From Thermoplasmata archaeon (GTDB lineage Archaea; Thermoplasmatota; Thermoplasmata; Sysuiplasmatales; Sysuiplasmataceae), in the NCBI GenBank assembly GCA_021811925.1, contig JAKAPY010000026.1, positions 1-13,866 of the forward strand: a stretch of DNA of 13,866 nucleotides. The letters run 5' to 3'. A program made the position numbers and the translations under genes. The notes beneath the pieces were generated by a model, which was not told where the DNA came from, made no database searches, and was given only the letters and a program-made list of their open reading frames with translations. This document shows, piece after piece, positions 1 through 7,517 of this stretch (the first letter of the stretch is position 1; each line of letters begins with the position of its first letter).

Positions 1-141
1 TTCCTATTTCTTCACCGTGTGCCCTTTCCCGTATGCCGAGGTGGGACGGGGCATTACAACGAGTCCAAAATGAGCCCACGACCTGCATTCCCCGGAAAAG
101 GGCCTACTTTGAAGTCGGGAAGCGTGAGACAGGCGGGCCCG

Positions 142-3100
142 TCAGCTCTTCTTCCTTCTACGCGGCACTATCACAAACACGGCAACGGTTGCTGCTATCA
201 GGGCCACCGCTATCAGGATAGCTGCGGCCAGGTACGAGTTCAGGGCAGGGTTACCGCTTGAAGGAACGAAATCAATGCTCTCGGTGATTGAGCTGCCTGA
301 GACAGAGATTGTCCCTGCCGAGGGTCTGATAGTGTAACCTGACACGCTATTGACGGTAAATGAGTATGTCCCGTTGACCAGCGAGAATGTGACTGTCCCG
401 TTGCTGGAAGTCGACTCGAGCCCGCTCAGGGTCACACTCCACTGTACAGTGCCCGGCAGCCCTTTCCCTTTGAAATCAACGGAGTAGAAACCATGCGGGG
501 AGGTGGCAAATGCAATCTCCCTGTATACAGGCGATCCCTGCACTGTGATATGTCCCGACGACGGAGAAGCATAATAGCCTGCTGGACCCGATACCATGTA
601 GGAATAAGTTCCATTCGTCTCATAAAAGCTGATGTTTCCGGTCGAACTGCTGCTGTTCAGTCCGCCAACGCTGACATACCAGGTGAGTCCATTTTGCAGT
701 CCGAAATCATCGAACACAAGCCTGTAGACGCCTGTTGCGCCACTCGTGAACAGTATCGCTTCTGCGGCTGCGGCACCGGAAACGTTAATCGAGCCGGAGG
801 CGGGAAAAGGACTGTACCCACCTGCGACGGGCACGGTGAACTGGTATGTGCCGTTTGGGACGGCCAAACTGTTTGTGGTTGAATTGCCCTTGAGCATATT
901 ACCTGACAGATATGCCGTCCAGTATGTTCCTGGCGGCAGCCCAATCTCGTTGAGCCGGGCAGCGTAATAGGTGGAATGTGCGGAGTTCGAGTACGCGCTG
1001 ATGCCGAAGTCGTTGATGGCTGCTATCCTGAAGACGTAATTTCCCGGACCCCGCGGAACCACGATATACGAGAGTGTTGTGTTGGGAAGGTTTGTGATAT
1101 TTGACAGGCCTGGAAAGGCAAGGTTCGCACTGAGGTAGTAGCCCGTGATGGCATATTGGGAGGAGTCGGCGACAGACCACTTGAGAGCTATGGCCGTTGC
1201 ATTTTCAGAAACCAATTGCAGAACAGGGACGGGAGGGGCGGTCAGCGGCTCAAATGTAATGGATAGATTGAGCAGGTTATCTGACAGGTTCCCGTAGTTG
1301 CTCAATGTGTAAACAACGAGCGTATTGTTGACATCCAGCATACCGAATCTGGTTATATTCTTCTCCCGCAGGGTGAAATAGAAGACCGGCGGCTCCTCTC
1401 CAGGCATACGGATCAACCCCGGCAGTGTTCCAATTGGATGTATTGTTATTGTATCGTTGGTGGATTCTGCCAGGTAGCTCAAGTTTCCCGCGCTGATGTA
1501 TCCCACCTTGCTTATTGAGGTCGAAAGCGGTGTGTAGTATACTGTGCTCCAAGATGACAGGCTGGATGCGTTATAGACGACGAACATATAGCCGTAAGTG
1601 CCGTTTTGGTACAGCACATACACTTCAGACGAGGAATTCTGTGCTATTCCTGCCTGCTTCACCGAATAACCTGTTCCGGCAAGTGGCATCTGGTAAACGC
1701 TCAGCGCACCGGTTGCAATGTTGCAGCTGACAAGGATGTAACTGCCATTCTGGAGCTGGACGACCGATATCTGGCTCGTCGACCTGTACGAGATGATATT
1801 GCTGGCATTGACAATGGTTGCGTTGAATATCATTGCGCCCGTAGCCAGGTTATATATCTGGAAATAATCCGCGGAAGTGGCATTCCTGCTCCAGAGCACT
1901 GCACCGAAAGGAATACCCCCGGAGAAGTTCAGCCTGAACGAATTTGCAATCCCTGAAGCTGTCACGTTCAGCGGCGACGACCACTTGCCGGTTCCTGTTT
2001 CATAGTGTGAGTACTGTAGCGTCACCTTGCTGACCTGGAAGGGATTTGCAACCTGCATGTCCTGATACGGCACCGCATCCCAGAGCGCTCCAATCTCTCC
2101 ACCTGGCAGCTGAGCAACAACAGGATTTGTGATATCCTCTCCGGGCACCGAAGGGCCGTCAATTGCTGAAGCATTTCTCGTTGTCGAGTTTGCCTTTATC
2201 ATGTCAATGCCCAGGCCCTGGTATTCCGGCAGACTCGCATTGTCGGTCGAATACAGAATGTAGGCGGCATCGCCCGACCGGGCCGCAGAGACGCTGGTAA
2301 ACGGGTATATGTCGTTAACTGCAGTTCCATTCCAGCTCCCGTTCTTCCAGACAAAATCGCCATAATTAGTGGTGTTGTAATATCTGGGTATGACCGAGAA
2401 ATTGCCCGAAGGATCAGCTGCTCCAACAGGATCGGACCAGTTGAACAGCTGGCCGCTCATCGACCATATTGTCCCGCTCCATATCAGTGCATTCCATTTC
2501 AGGAACAGCTCCCCCATGATGTTTCCGCTGAAATTTAGCGGTGGCGGATTCAATCCTAGTATTATGTTGAACGTCATTGTCCCGCCGCCCTCAATGTTTG
2601 CAAATCCCACCCCGGCAACAATGGCGACAGTGACGGGAAGGCTGAGGCTGGCAACGATGCTTGTTATCATCATGTCAAGACCCGGAATAAATTCATAGCT
2701 GCTGTTCTTTGCAACGGCAAGCCCCAGAGTGAGTGCTATTGAGGGGGCGATGGTAAAGGCAAGTGACAGGCCTATCCCGATGAAGCCGTAATCAGGAACC
2801 TGGAATCCGTATCCCACAATTGGAACGTCAATTGTGACCGAACCAGATATCGACAGATGCATAGTCGAAGAGGTCCAGTAAACGGTATCGTTCCGGACGC
2901 TGAATATCCCCGTCATGTCCAGCCTGAAACTTATCGGAAATGAGGGAGAAAGGCTAACAGCATCAGAAGCTATGCTTAACGCTGGAAGGGAGATCGGGGT
3001 GGTTCCGGCTGCGAAGTATGATTTCATGCTTATGCTGCCGATCGACTGAACGACAACCTGCGTCCCCTCGTCCGGTAAGAAACTGAACTGTCCTCCGACA

Positions 3101-5112
3101 ATCGCGAGCGGGGAATTCACGCCCAGTATGCTAGCGAACGGCAGCCCGTCCAGAACCAGGACCGAATAGGAATTGTTCCACTGCCCCGTCTCGTACTGCG
3201 GCGGATAACTGTAGAACATGATGCCGTTGCTGATGAGGGACATCAGCCAGTTCGGAGTTGAAACGATATTGAGCTGAACTGTCCGCACGATTGTTACGTT
3301 GCTGTATTCCATGTGGACGTCCAACGTTGAGTTCGGCGGCAGCGATCCCATATTGAGGGAGTACAGCACATACAGTCCCTGCGAGCAGTTTGCCTCAGTG
3401 AACGAGTAGTTTGCCGCTCCCATGTATGCCCAGACCATGATCGGTCTTTCCGGACCAATTCCGGCGTACACTCCTATAGTATTGAACAGTGTCACGTTGG
3501 TTAGGAATATACCGCTGTACTGCTGGACCTCCGCGAATGTAACGGAGGCGGTAAAGGCAATAGTTGTGTTTACCGACCCGCCATTGACCGTGACTGTCCC
3601 GCCGGCCGGTAAGGCATGGAACCCTGTGCAGTCAACAGCATAGGGGTAACTGCCGTTCTGCTCAAGGAACCCGATGCTGGAGCCTGAAGATGAGACTGAA
3701 ACGCCGTTCATGCTTACGGTCCAATAGTTGCTTGTCCCGCAGCTGTTATTTGCTGGGATCGAGTTCTGGAAGAATTCGACCTGGAAGACCCAACTTCCCA
3801 GAACCGTTGCGCTGTTCGACTGGCTGTTTGCCACATAAATGAGAGTGCTGGCAGGATTGTAATCTATCCCTTCGGGCGCGGCTCCGACGGACAGGTTGGT
3901 CAGCAAAGTATTTGACTCGCCAATAACGGACACGGTGCTTGAGTTCATGTTGGTTACATACACATAGCCATTGGACGGGTCAAATATGGCATCAACAGGT
4001 GCACTTCCAGTTATGATTCTGCCCATCACCACATTGTCTGAGGCTATCGCGGTGAGGTAATTTCCCGTTGAATTGAGGACTAGCATCTCGCCGTTGCTCC
4101 TGTCGAAAACAAAGGGATTCACCGCCTGATTCCCCGTGGCCGCACCAAAGGAGACAAGGAGGCTGTTGGATGGGCTAATGATGTCAACGCTGCTGCCGGA
4201 GACATCGGACACCATCATGTTTCCGTTTGCAGGATCGTAAGATATGTAATATGGACTCCCATGAACCTGAATTGTTGAAACCACGCTGAAGCTCCAGCTG
4301 TTGAAGAAAGGGAGCGGAAGAGGATTGTATGTGCCCTTGATAGCAGCAACCAGTCCCTGCTGCTCGTCCGTGGCGTATATGTACCCGTTGGTCGGGTTGA
4401 ATGCAAGTTTCTGCATTATGAGTGGAGTTGATCTTACATTCGTCAGTTCCCCGTAAGGCACGGTCCCAACAGCTTTGTTGTTGTTATCCACAACCGTCAG
4501 GGCCGGCCTTGTGACGACACCACCACTTCCAAGAGATCCAAAGAATGGCAGGTATTCTGTCCCAGAGACAAAGACAAGGCTGTTATTCAGGTCAAGGGCG
4601 AGTGAGGTTGGAGAATAGAGAACGTTTATGCTTGCCACCACTTTCGTTCCGTTTATTACGCTCAGATTCGCAGAGTTCATGTTTGATACATAGATACAGC
4701 CGTTTGCAGGATCGAACAGAATATCATCGGGCGAATTTCCGACGGGGATTACTGAAGTGACAAGACCGGATTGGTTAACCACCGCGACCAAGTTTCCCGA
4801 TGTCGATGCGAAGTAGGTAAAACCATTTATGGTATCATATGCGACCAGTGCGCTCGCGGGCAGTCCGTGGATCTCACCTACCACTCCGGTATGATAGAAT
4901 GCAGGTGCGTTGGATTGAGTGAGAGTTCTGAAAGTTTGTCGCTGTTGGGCCGGCGCTGCGGCATTTCCGCTTCCCGCATTTGCAACTCTCTCTGTTCCTG
5001 TAATTGAGGGGGCAAATGCCTTGTGCGAAAAACTGGAAAAGGAGGGCGAAAACGAGGTCGCGATGAAAAGAAGTACAACAGCTACCGAAGACGCCTTTCC
5101 AATATTGCTCAT
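142..5112 (-). CDS. Giant membrane-anchored surface protein: N-terminal beta-propeller, Ig-like repeats, Fn3-like domain, C-terminal anchor
   Basis: A 1656-residue secreted protein expected on the outer cell face. From the ATG at 5112 it has a signal peptide (about residues 1-34). Eight YVTN-type repeats follow (about 82-438), with blade motifs such as FDPSNGYVYVTNMNSSTVSV, forming a 7- or 8-bladed propeller. Then come an Ig-like repeat (440-520), a hydrophobic beta-rich middle with two long apolar stretches (about 775-801 and 813-836), a less regular repeat region that may be a second propeller (about 938-1288), and an Fn3-like domain (about 1291-1382). Three Ig-like repeats of about 73 residues follow (1385-1608; each has a W near the start, an NGTY core and a G-x-I/V-x-V-x-G end), then a transmembrane helix (about 1622-1648) and an RRRKK stop-transfer tail. 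N-glycosylation sequons are abundant throughout. An in-frame TTG at 5124 (MSLK) is an alternative start with GGGG six bases upstream; ATG was preferred because the signal peptide then begins normally. The role may be adhesion or cell-envelope structure; ligand unknown. Confidence 0.9.
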   Translation of the reverse strand: MSNIGKASSVAVVLLFIATSFSPSFSSFSHKAFAPSITGTERVANAGSGNAAAPAQQRQTFRTLTQSNAPAFYHTGVVGEIHGLPASALVAYDTINGFTYFASTSGNLVAVVNQSGLVTSVIPVGNSPDDILFDPANGCIYVSNMNSANLSVINGTKVVASINVLYSPTSLALDLNNSLVFVSGTEYLPFFGSLGSGGVVTRPALTVVDNNNKAVGTVPYGELTNVRSTPLIMQKLAFNPTNGYIYATDEQQGLVAAIKGTYNPLPLPFFNSWSFSVVSTIQVHGSPYYISYDPANGNMMVSDVSGSSVDIISPSNSLLVSFGAATGNQAVNPFVFDRSNGEMLVLNSTGNYLTAIASDNVVMGRIITGSAPVDAIFDPSNGYVYVTNMNSSTVSVIGESNTLLTNLSVGAAPEGIDYNPASTLIYVANSQSNSATVLGSWVFQVEFFQNSIPANNSCGTSNYWTVSMNGVSVSSSGSSIGFLEQNGSYPYAVDCTGFHALPAGGTVTVNGGSVNTTIAFTASVTFAEVQQYSGIFLTNVTLFNTIGVYAGIGPERPIMVWAYMGAANYSFTEANCSQGLYVLYSLNMGSLPPNSTLDVHMEYSNVTIVRTVQLNIVSTPNWLMSLISNGIMFYSYPPQYETGQWNNSYSVLVLDGLPFASILGVNSPLAIVGGQFSFLPDEGTQVVVQSIGSISMKSYFAAGTTPISLPALSIASDAVSLSPSFPISFRLDMTGIFSVRNDTVYWTSSTMHLSISGSVTIDVPIVGYGFQVPDYGFIGIGLSLAFTIAPSIALTLGLAVAKNSSYEFIPGLDMMITSIVASLSLPVTVAIVAGVGFANIEGGGTMTFNIILGLNPPPLNFSGNIMGELFLKWNALIWSGTIWSMSGQLFNWSDPVGAADPSGNFSVIPRYYNTTNYGDFVWKNGSWNGTAVNDIYPFTSVSAARSGDAAYILYSTDNASLPEYQGLGIDMIKANSTTRNASAIDGPSVPGEDITNPVVAQLPGGEIGALWDAVPYQDMQVANPFQVSKVTLQYSHYETGTGKWSSPLNVTASGIANSFRLNFSGGIPFGAVLWSRNATSADYFQIYNLATGAMIFNATIVNASNIISYRSTSQISVVQLQNGSYILVSCNIATGALSVYQMPLAGTGYSVKQAGIAQNSSSEVYVLYQNGTYGYMFVVYNASSLSSWSTVYYTPLSTSISKVGYISAGNLSYLAESTNDTITIHPIGTLPGLIRMPGEEPPVFYFTLREKNITRFGMLDVNNTLVVYTLSNYGNLSDNLLNLSITFEPLTAPPVPVLQLVSENATAIALKWSVADSSQYAITGYYLSANLAFPGLSNITNLPNTTLSYIVVPRGPGNYVFRIAAINDFGISAYSNSAHSTYYAARLNEIGLPPGTYWTAYLSGNMLKGNSTTNSLAVPNGTYQFTVPVAGGYSPFPASGSINVSGAAAAEAILFTSGATGVYRLVFDDFGLQNGLTWYVSVGGLNSSSSTGNISFYETNGTYSYMVSGPAGYYASPSSGHITVQGSPVYREIAFATSPHGFYSVDFKGKGLPGTVQWSVTLSGLESTSSNGTVTFSLVNGTYSFTVNSVSGYTIRPSAGTISVSGSSITESIDFVPSSGNPALNSYLAAAILIAVALIAATVAVFVIVPRRRKKS

Positions 5113-5124
5113 CTTCAGCGACAA

Positions 5125-5372
5125 GCAAACCCCCAGTTCTTTCCCGCAAGGACACTTGAGAGGCTATCCTTGATCGCCCTCAGGCAATTCACTTTGCGTT
5201 CGACGTGCGAATCAATGACCCTGTATATTTTGATTTTCGAATGTTATTTGTATCGCCAGCACAAAGGGGAATATGGGGTCTTTCTGACCAAAGTGTGTTT
5301 CCATTCTCCGCACATCCGGGTTGATCTGCCCGAAAGCTGCAGTAATCCTTAAACTGAAGGAGGATCTCGGCA
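5125..5372. other. Divergent intergenic region, upstream half
   Basis: About 250 nt between the surface-protein start and the doubtful small ORF. It contains an AT-rich patch near 5220-5255 that probably includes the minus-strand promoter, and a CTTAAA at 5348-5353 that might serve plus-strand transcription toward DUF998. No RNA fold, repeat array or ORF with recognisable content was seen. Confidence 0.4.
5218..5232 (-). promoter_or_regulatory. Possible TATA-type promoter of the surface protein gene
   Basis: Read on the minus strand, an A/T-rich stretch (AAAATATACAG) lies about 110 nt upstream of the surface-protein start. It is the most TATA-like element in this intergenic region for that gene. 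It would imply a 5' leader of roughly 80 nt, which would be unusual beside the short leaders elsewhere in this window. This is an inference from base composition only. Confidence 0.25.
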
Positions 5373-5501
5373 TTGGTCCAAATGAAGATAAACAGGAAGA
5401 ATAAAGAAAGTAAGTCACGAGGCCCGGAAGGTTTTCACAGGAGATACAGTGTGCCTGCATTAAGGAAGCGTGGTTTGGAAACTGTATCCTTGCAAAATTG
5501 A
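5373..5501 (+). CDS. Doubtful 42-residue basic small ORF in the divergent intergenic region
   Basis: An ORF can be read from TTG 5373 (or in-frame ATG 5382) to TGA 5499-5501. The product would be short, polar and basic, with many Lys/Arg residues and no membrane segment or motif I recognise. In its favour, a strong Shine-Dalgarno-like AAGGAGG lies at 5357-5363, nine bases before the TTG, and it ends 12 nt before the DUF998 start, which has its own GAGGAG at 5503-5508. Against it, the start is non-ATG, the length is short, and there is no recognisable family. It could equally be the untranslated leader of the DUF998 gene. Conservation in relatives would decide. Confidence 0.2.
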   Translation: MVQMKINRKNKESKSRGPEGFHRRYSVPALRKRGLETVSLQN

Positions 5502-5513
5502 AGAGGAGCGATC

Positions 5514-6116
5514 ATGGGAGAACAGTTGAACAGTGACAATCTGGTTAAGAAGAAAGGTACAGGTACCGGATTTGCAGTCGGCGGAATCCTGGCCATGCTT
5601 GTCACCACTGCTTCACAGGCAGTATATCCCACCTTCAGCACGAGAAATGACGCAATAAGTACGTTGGGAGGCGTTGGAGAACCCACTTCGCTTGTATGGA
5701 ATTCTGCAATAGTACTCACCGGGTTACTCTGGTTATTGAGCACTTACAAGCTCTTCCACAATGGCGGCAGAAAGTTGTCCTCCGTTCCATTTTATCTCGC
5801 CGGGATTGGATTCCTGTTCGTTGGGCTTTCACCGTGGAACAAATATCCGGTAACGCACACAATAGGCGCGTTGCTTGTGTTCTTTTTTGGTGCAATCAGC
5901 TGCTTAGTGGCGTGGAGACTCACCGGAAAAACCATTGGCAAAATCTCCCTTGTTTCAGGCGTGCTCCCCTTCCTCGCTTTCTTCGGAGGGGTGGATGGTC
6001 TGGACAATTTACTTGGCACCGGCGGGGCAGAAAGAATGATCTATTATCCCATTCTACTCTGGGCAATAGCGTTTGGTGGATATCTGTTAAACCTGGAAAA
6101 CAATCAGTCACAATAG
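5514..6116 (+). CDS. DUF998 family six-helix membrane protein
   Basis: A 200-residue integral membrane protein of the DUF998 family (function unknown). About six hydrophobic helices can be drawn at residues 17-37, 60-80, 91-108, 115-135, 142-160 and 176-194. The family-type signatures are visible: after helix 1 the loop carries YPTFSTRNDAISTLGG, helix 2 opens with a conserved-looking WNS, helix 4 begins at HTIGA, and near the C-terminus GGAERMIYYPILLW leads into the last helix. The ATG is supported by GAGGAG at 5503-5508 with 5-nt spacing. Length is normal for the family, so the protein appears intact even though the decayed transposase remnant on the opposite strand reaches its 3' end. The gene stands alone, diverging from the surface-protein gene, and the context gives no clue to its substrate. 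Confidence 0.85.
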   Translation: MGEQLNSDNLVKKKGTGTGFAVGGILAMLVTTASQAVYPTFSTRNDAISTLGGVGEPTSLVWNSAIVLTGLLWLLSTYKLFHNGGRKLSSVPFYLAGIGFLFVGLSPWNKYPVTHTIGALLVFFFGAISCLVAWRLTGKTIGKISLVSGVLPFLAFFGGVDGLDNLLGTGGAERMIYYPILLWAIAFGGYLLNLENNQSQ

Positions 6117-6444
6117 TTCATGCGTTTCAATTCTGTGACGAAATGCATTCCGGCGATTCCCATTGCCGCAATAGTGCATTTATGGTTGATTTTTCCCAGG
6201 CGAAAAAGGTCAAATCTGGAACGGCGTTTCCAATATCTGTGTCCTGAAGGTGCCACCCCTGCCCTTGGCACCTTCAAGTTGTCGTAATGCCTTACCTTGT
6301 TGTCTAAAGTAGTTCGTAATGGCCGCTCCTGGCGCCTTTGGACTGTTCCATGAAAACTTCCCGTTCTATTCCCATTACTCGTTCGAGCTCTTCTTTCACA
6401 AGCCTTTTTGTTGCAAAATCAAGTTTTGTTTTGAAATCCTCCAT
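6114..6444 (-). pseudogene. Decayed IS256-family transposase, N-terminal remnant with several frameshifts
   Basis: On the minus strand an ORF from ATG 6444 to TAG 6304 encodes 46 residues carrying LVKEELERVMGIEREVF and SKGARSGHY, the N-terminal signature of IS256 (mutator-type) transposases. After the stop, the expected continuation survives in other frames and in the right order: NLKVPRA (about 6258-6282), GRGGTFRTQILETPFQ (about 6213-6263), WEKSTINAL (about 6175-6199) and MGIAGMHFVTELKRMN (about 6114-6165). Several indels and stops are therefore present. The catalytic DDE core and the rest of the element are absent. The remnant ends at or just inside the DUF998 stop codon. A candidate terminal-repeat region lies upstream near 6487-6508. 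The family assignment rests on remembered motifs; a translated search would settle it. Confidence 0.75.
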
Positions 6445-6541
6445 GGCTGACCTCTCCAAGGTTGTCGTGGAGGTATCCTTTGTTTCTGCACAAGGTTTAG
6501 TACACTATATCCCTCTCCAACAGAAGTTCTTGCCAACCAAA

Positions 6542-7081
6542 TCATTCCATGGCCATTTCATATACAAACTCTGCACGCAACCCGTTAGAAAGACAATCCC
6601 CTTCTTCTATTCTATCGATACACTTCATACCTATTTTCCTTGCCAAAGCAATAGACGCGAAGTTGCCCACACTCATTGTAGCACGAATCTTGCTTAAAGA
6701 AAAGGAAGACGCCAGATACTTCAACATTAACGAAACGGAGCGATAGCCGTAACCCATCTTCCAATAATTCGGAAAAACTACGTAGGCAATTTCAGCCACC
6801 CCATCTGTGACTGTCGCCTGCAACCAGGCCACATGCTTATTCTTCGGTCTGTCAAGGACCAACCAGTTCAACCAGATTTGGCGCCCGTCAGGCGACTTGC
6901 CCTCTTCAAATTTCTTGAAACGTTCTTCTAAAGCTTCCAGAGTTGGAGGCGGGGGATAAGGGATGAACTCATAAATCCTTGAATCTGAAAAATCTTTGAA
7001 CACAGACTGAGCATAAACTGCTTTTATCGGCTCCAAACGTAAATCCTTCCATGTGTTACTCAAATCAGTCCTCATAGTCAT
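6542..7081 (-). CDS. GNAT-family N-acetyltransferase (RimJ/RimL-like)
   Basis: A 179-residue acetyl-CoA-dependent N-acetyltransferase of the RimJ/RimL (Acetyltransf_3) type. The acetyl-CoA pyrophosphate-binding motif A is seen at about residues 104-118 as PNYWKMGYGYRSVSL. It is preceded by the beta-strand AEIAYVVF and followed by the downstream motif VGNFASIALARKIGM (138-152), which matches the N-x-x-S-xx-L-xx-K-x-GF pattern of the family. The N-terminal half has a PYPPPPT turn and a charged helix. The substrate cannot be told; proteins, small molecules and antibiotics are all used in this family. I chose ATG 7081 because an A/T-rich box at 7103-7108 lies about 25 nt upstream, suggesting a leaderless message. 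A TTG at 7099 would add six residues. Base composition looks more AT-rich than the mevalonate operon. Confidence 0.8.
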   Translation of the reverse strand: MTMRTDLSNTWKDLRLEPIKAVYAQSVFKDFSDSRIYEFIPYPPPPTLEALEERFKKFEEGKSPDGRQIWLNWLVLDRPKNKHVAWLQATVTDGVAEIAYVVFPNYWKMGYGYRSVSLMLKYLASSFSLSKIRATMSVGNFASIALARKIGMKCIDRIEEGDCLSNGLRAEFVYEMAME

Positions 7082-7100
7082 GTCATACAATCCCGCCAAA

Positions 7101-7110
7101 CTAAAAATCT
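7101..7110 (-). promoter_or_regulatory. Candidate TATA box for the GNAT gene
   Basis: Minus strand AGATTTTTAG is centred about 25 nt upstream of ATG 7081, the distance between a TATA box and the start of a leaderless archaeal transcript. It is a weak match to the TTTATATA consensus, so this is suggestive only. Confidence 0.3.
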
Positions 7111-7217
7111 TTAGCGCACGCAGAAATGTGAAAGTGAACCTGAGAGTAATATCCGCCCAATTAATTACACAACTTCCTGTCTATCTTCTGGAAATAGGAC
7201 ATGCTTTTAGGTTTAAG

Positions 7218-7291
7218 TGGGTCCGTCCGGATTTGAACCGGAATCTATAGGTCCCGAACCTACAAGGATAACCAAGCTACCCCACGGACCC
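7218..7291 (-). tRNA. tRNA-Pro (anticodon CGG)
   Basis: The minus strand folds as a complete cloverleaf. The acceptor stem GGGTCCG (7291-7285) pairs perfectly with CGGACCC (7225-7219) and is followed by discriminator A73. The D-arm has GGGT-AGCTTGGTTA-TCC with the conserved A14 and GG pair. The anticodon stem GTAGG/CCTAT (one G-U pair) closes the loop TTCGGGA, giving anticodon CGG, which reads the proline codon CCG. The T-arm is TCCGG-TTCAAAT-CCGGA. No intron is present. The 3' CCA is not encoded, so it must be added by CCA transferase, as is common in archaea. I found no duplicated 3' end nearby that would mark an integrated element. Confidence 0.95.
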
Positions 7292-7320
7292 CTACATGTA
7301 GGACTGTTTGGAGATTTGTT

Positions 7321-7332
7321 CTAATATAATGA
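7321..7332 (-). promoter_or_regulatory. Candidate TATA box for tRNA-Pro (may also serve the opposite strand)
   Basis: Minus strand CATTATATTAG lies about 30-40 nt upstream of the mature tRNA 5' end, so transcription would begin roughly 5-10 nt before it. The element is nearly symmetric (TAATATAATG on the plus strand) and could in principle also drive plus-strand transcription toward the msrA gene. Confidence 0.45.
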
Positions 7333-7340
7333 ACTTTTCA

Positions 7341-7517
7341 ATGCATCGCCGAAAGCGTAATGGTCCACGGTTTTTGTTTCACTGCAAGAGATGCCGACAC
7401 ACGAAGCGGCCTGAGAGCTTTCCTTTGCCCCTTGCGAAGCGCCTGAGAAAACCAATGTCTTTAATGGAGAAAGTGCAATTGCTTTCAGCAGTCAGGGGCC
7501 GACTTAATGGTAGATAA
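7341..7517 (+). CDS. Doubtful 58-residue basic CxxC mini-protein ahead of msrA
   Basis: An ORF from ATG 7341 (in-frame ATG 7329 and TTG 7308 also possible) runs to TAA 7515-7517 and overlaps the msrA start by 11 nt. The product would be strongly basic, with one C-K-R-C pair following FLFH, then RPESFPLPLAKRL and an amphipathic C-terminal helix. A single CxxC could bind a metal only together with nearby His residues or by dimerising. Against it, arginine is mostly coded by CGN codons whereas the neighbouring mevalonate genes favour AGG/AGA, and there is no clear ribosome binding site. I do not recognise a family. If real, it could be co-transcribed with msrA; otherwise this 215-nt gap holds only the promoter region. 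Confidence 0.22.
   Translation: MHRRKRNGPRFLFHCKRCRHTKRPESFPLPLAKRLRKPMSLMEKVQLLSAVRGRLNGR

Noticed and set aside
1..141. Possible gene or terminator at the left edge
   Set aside because: The short frames here continue into the surface-protein antisense region and carry no motif. No clear T-rich terminator for the minus-strand gene was found.
493..882. Plus-strand frame of 129 residues rich in Cys and Arg
   Set aside because: Antisense to the Ig-like repeats of the surface protein; the Cys/Arg richness is a by-product of the opposite strand.
6245..6276. Perfect 11-bp inverted repeat (TGAAGGTGCCA / TGGCACCTTCA) with a 10-nt loop, resembling a terminator or regulatory hairpin
   Set aside because: It falls inside the transposase fossil, where the coding text for LKVPR and GGTFRT naturally makes these complementary arms. 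No T-run follows, and archaea do not generally use such hairpins for termination.
6338..6697. 119-residue plus-strand frame across the gap between DUF998 and GNAT
   Set aside because: It is antisense to both the transposase fossil and the GNAT gene. Those explain the sequence better.
7200..7300. tRNA-Pro as an attachment site for an integrated element
   Set aside because: I looked for a second copy of the tRNA 3' end in the window and saw none, and no integrase gene is present.
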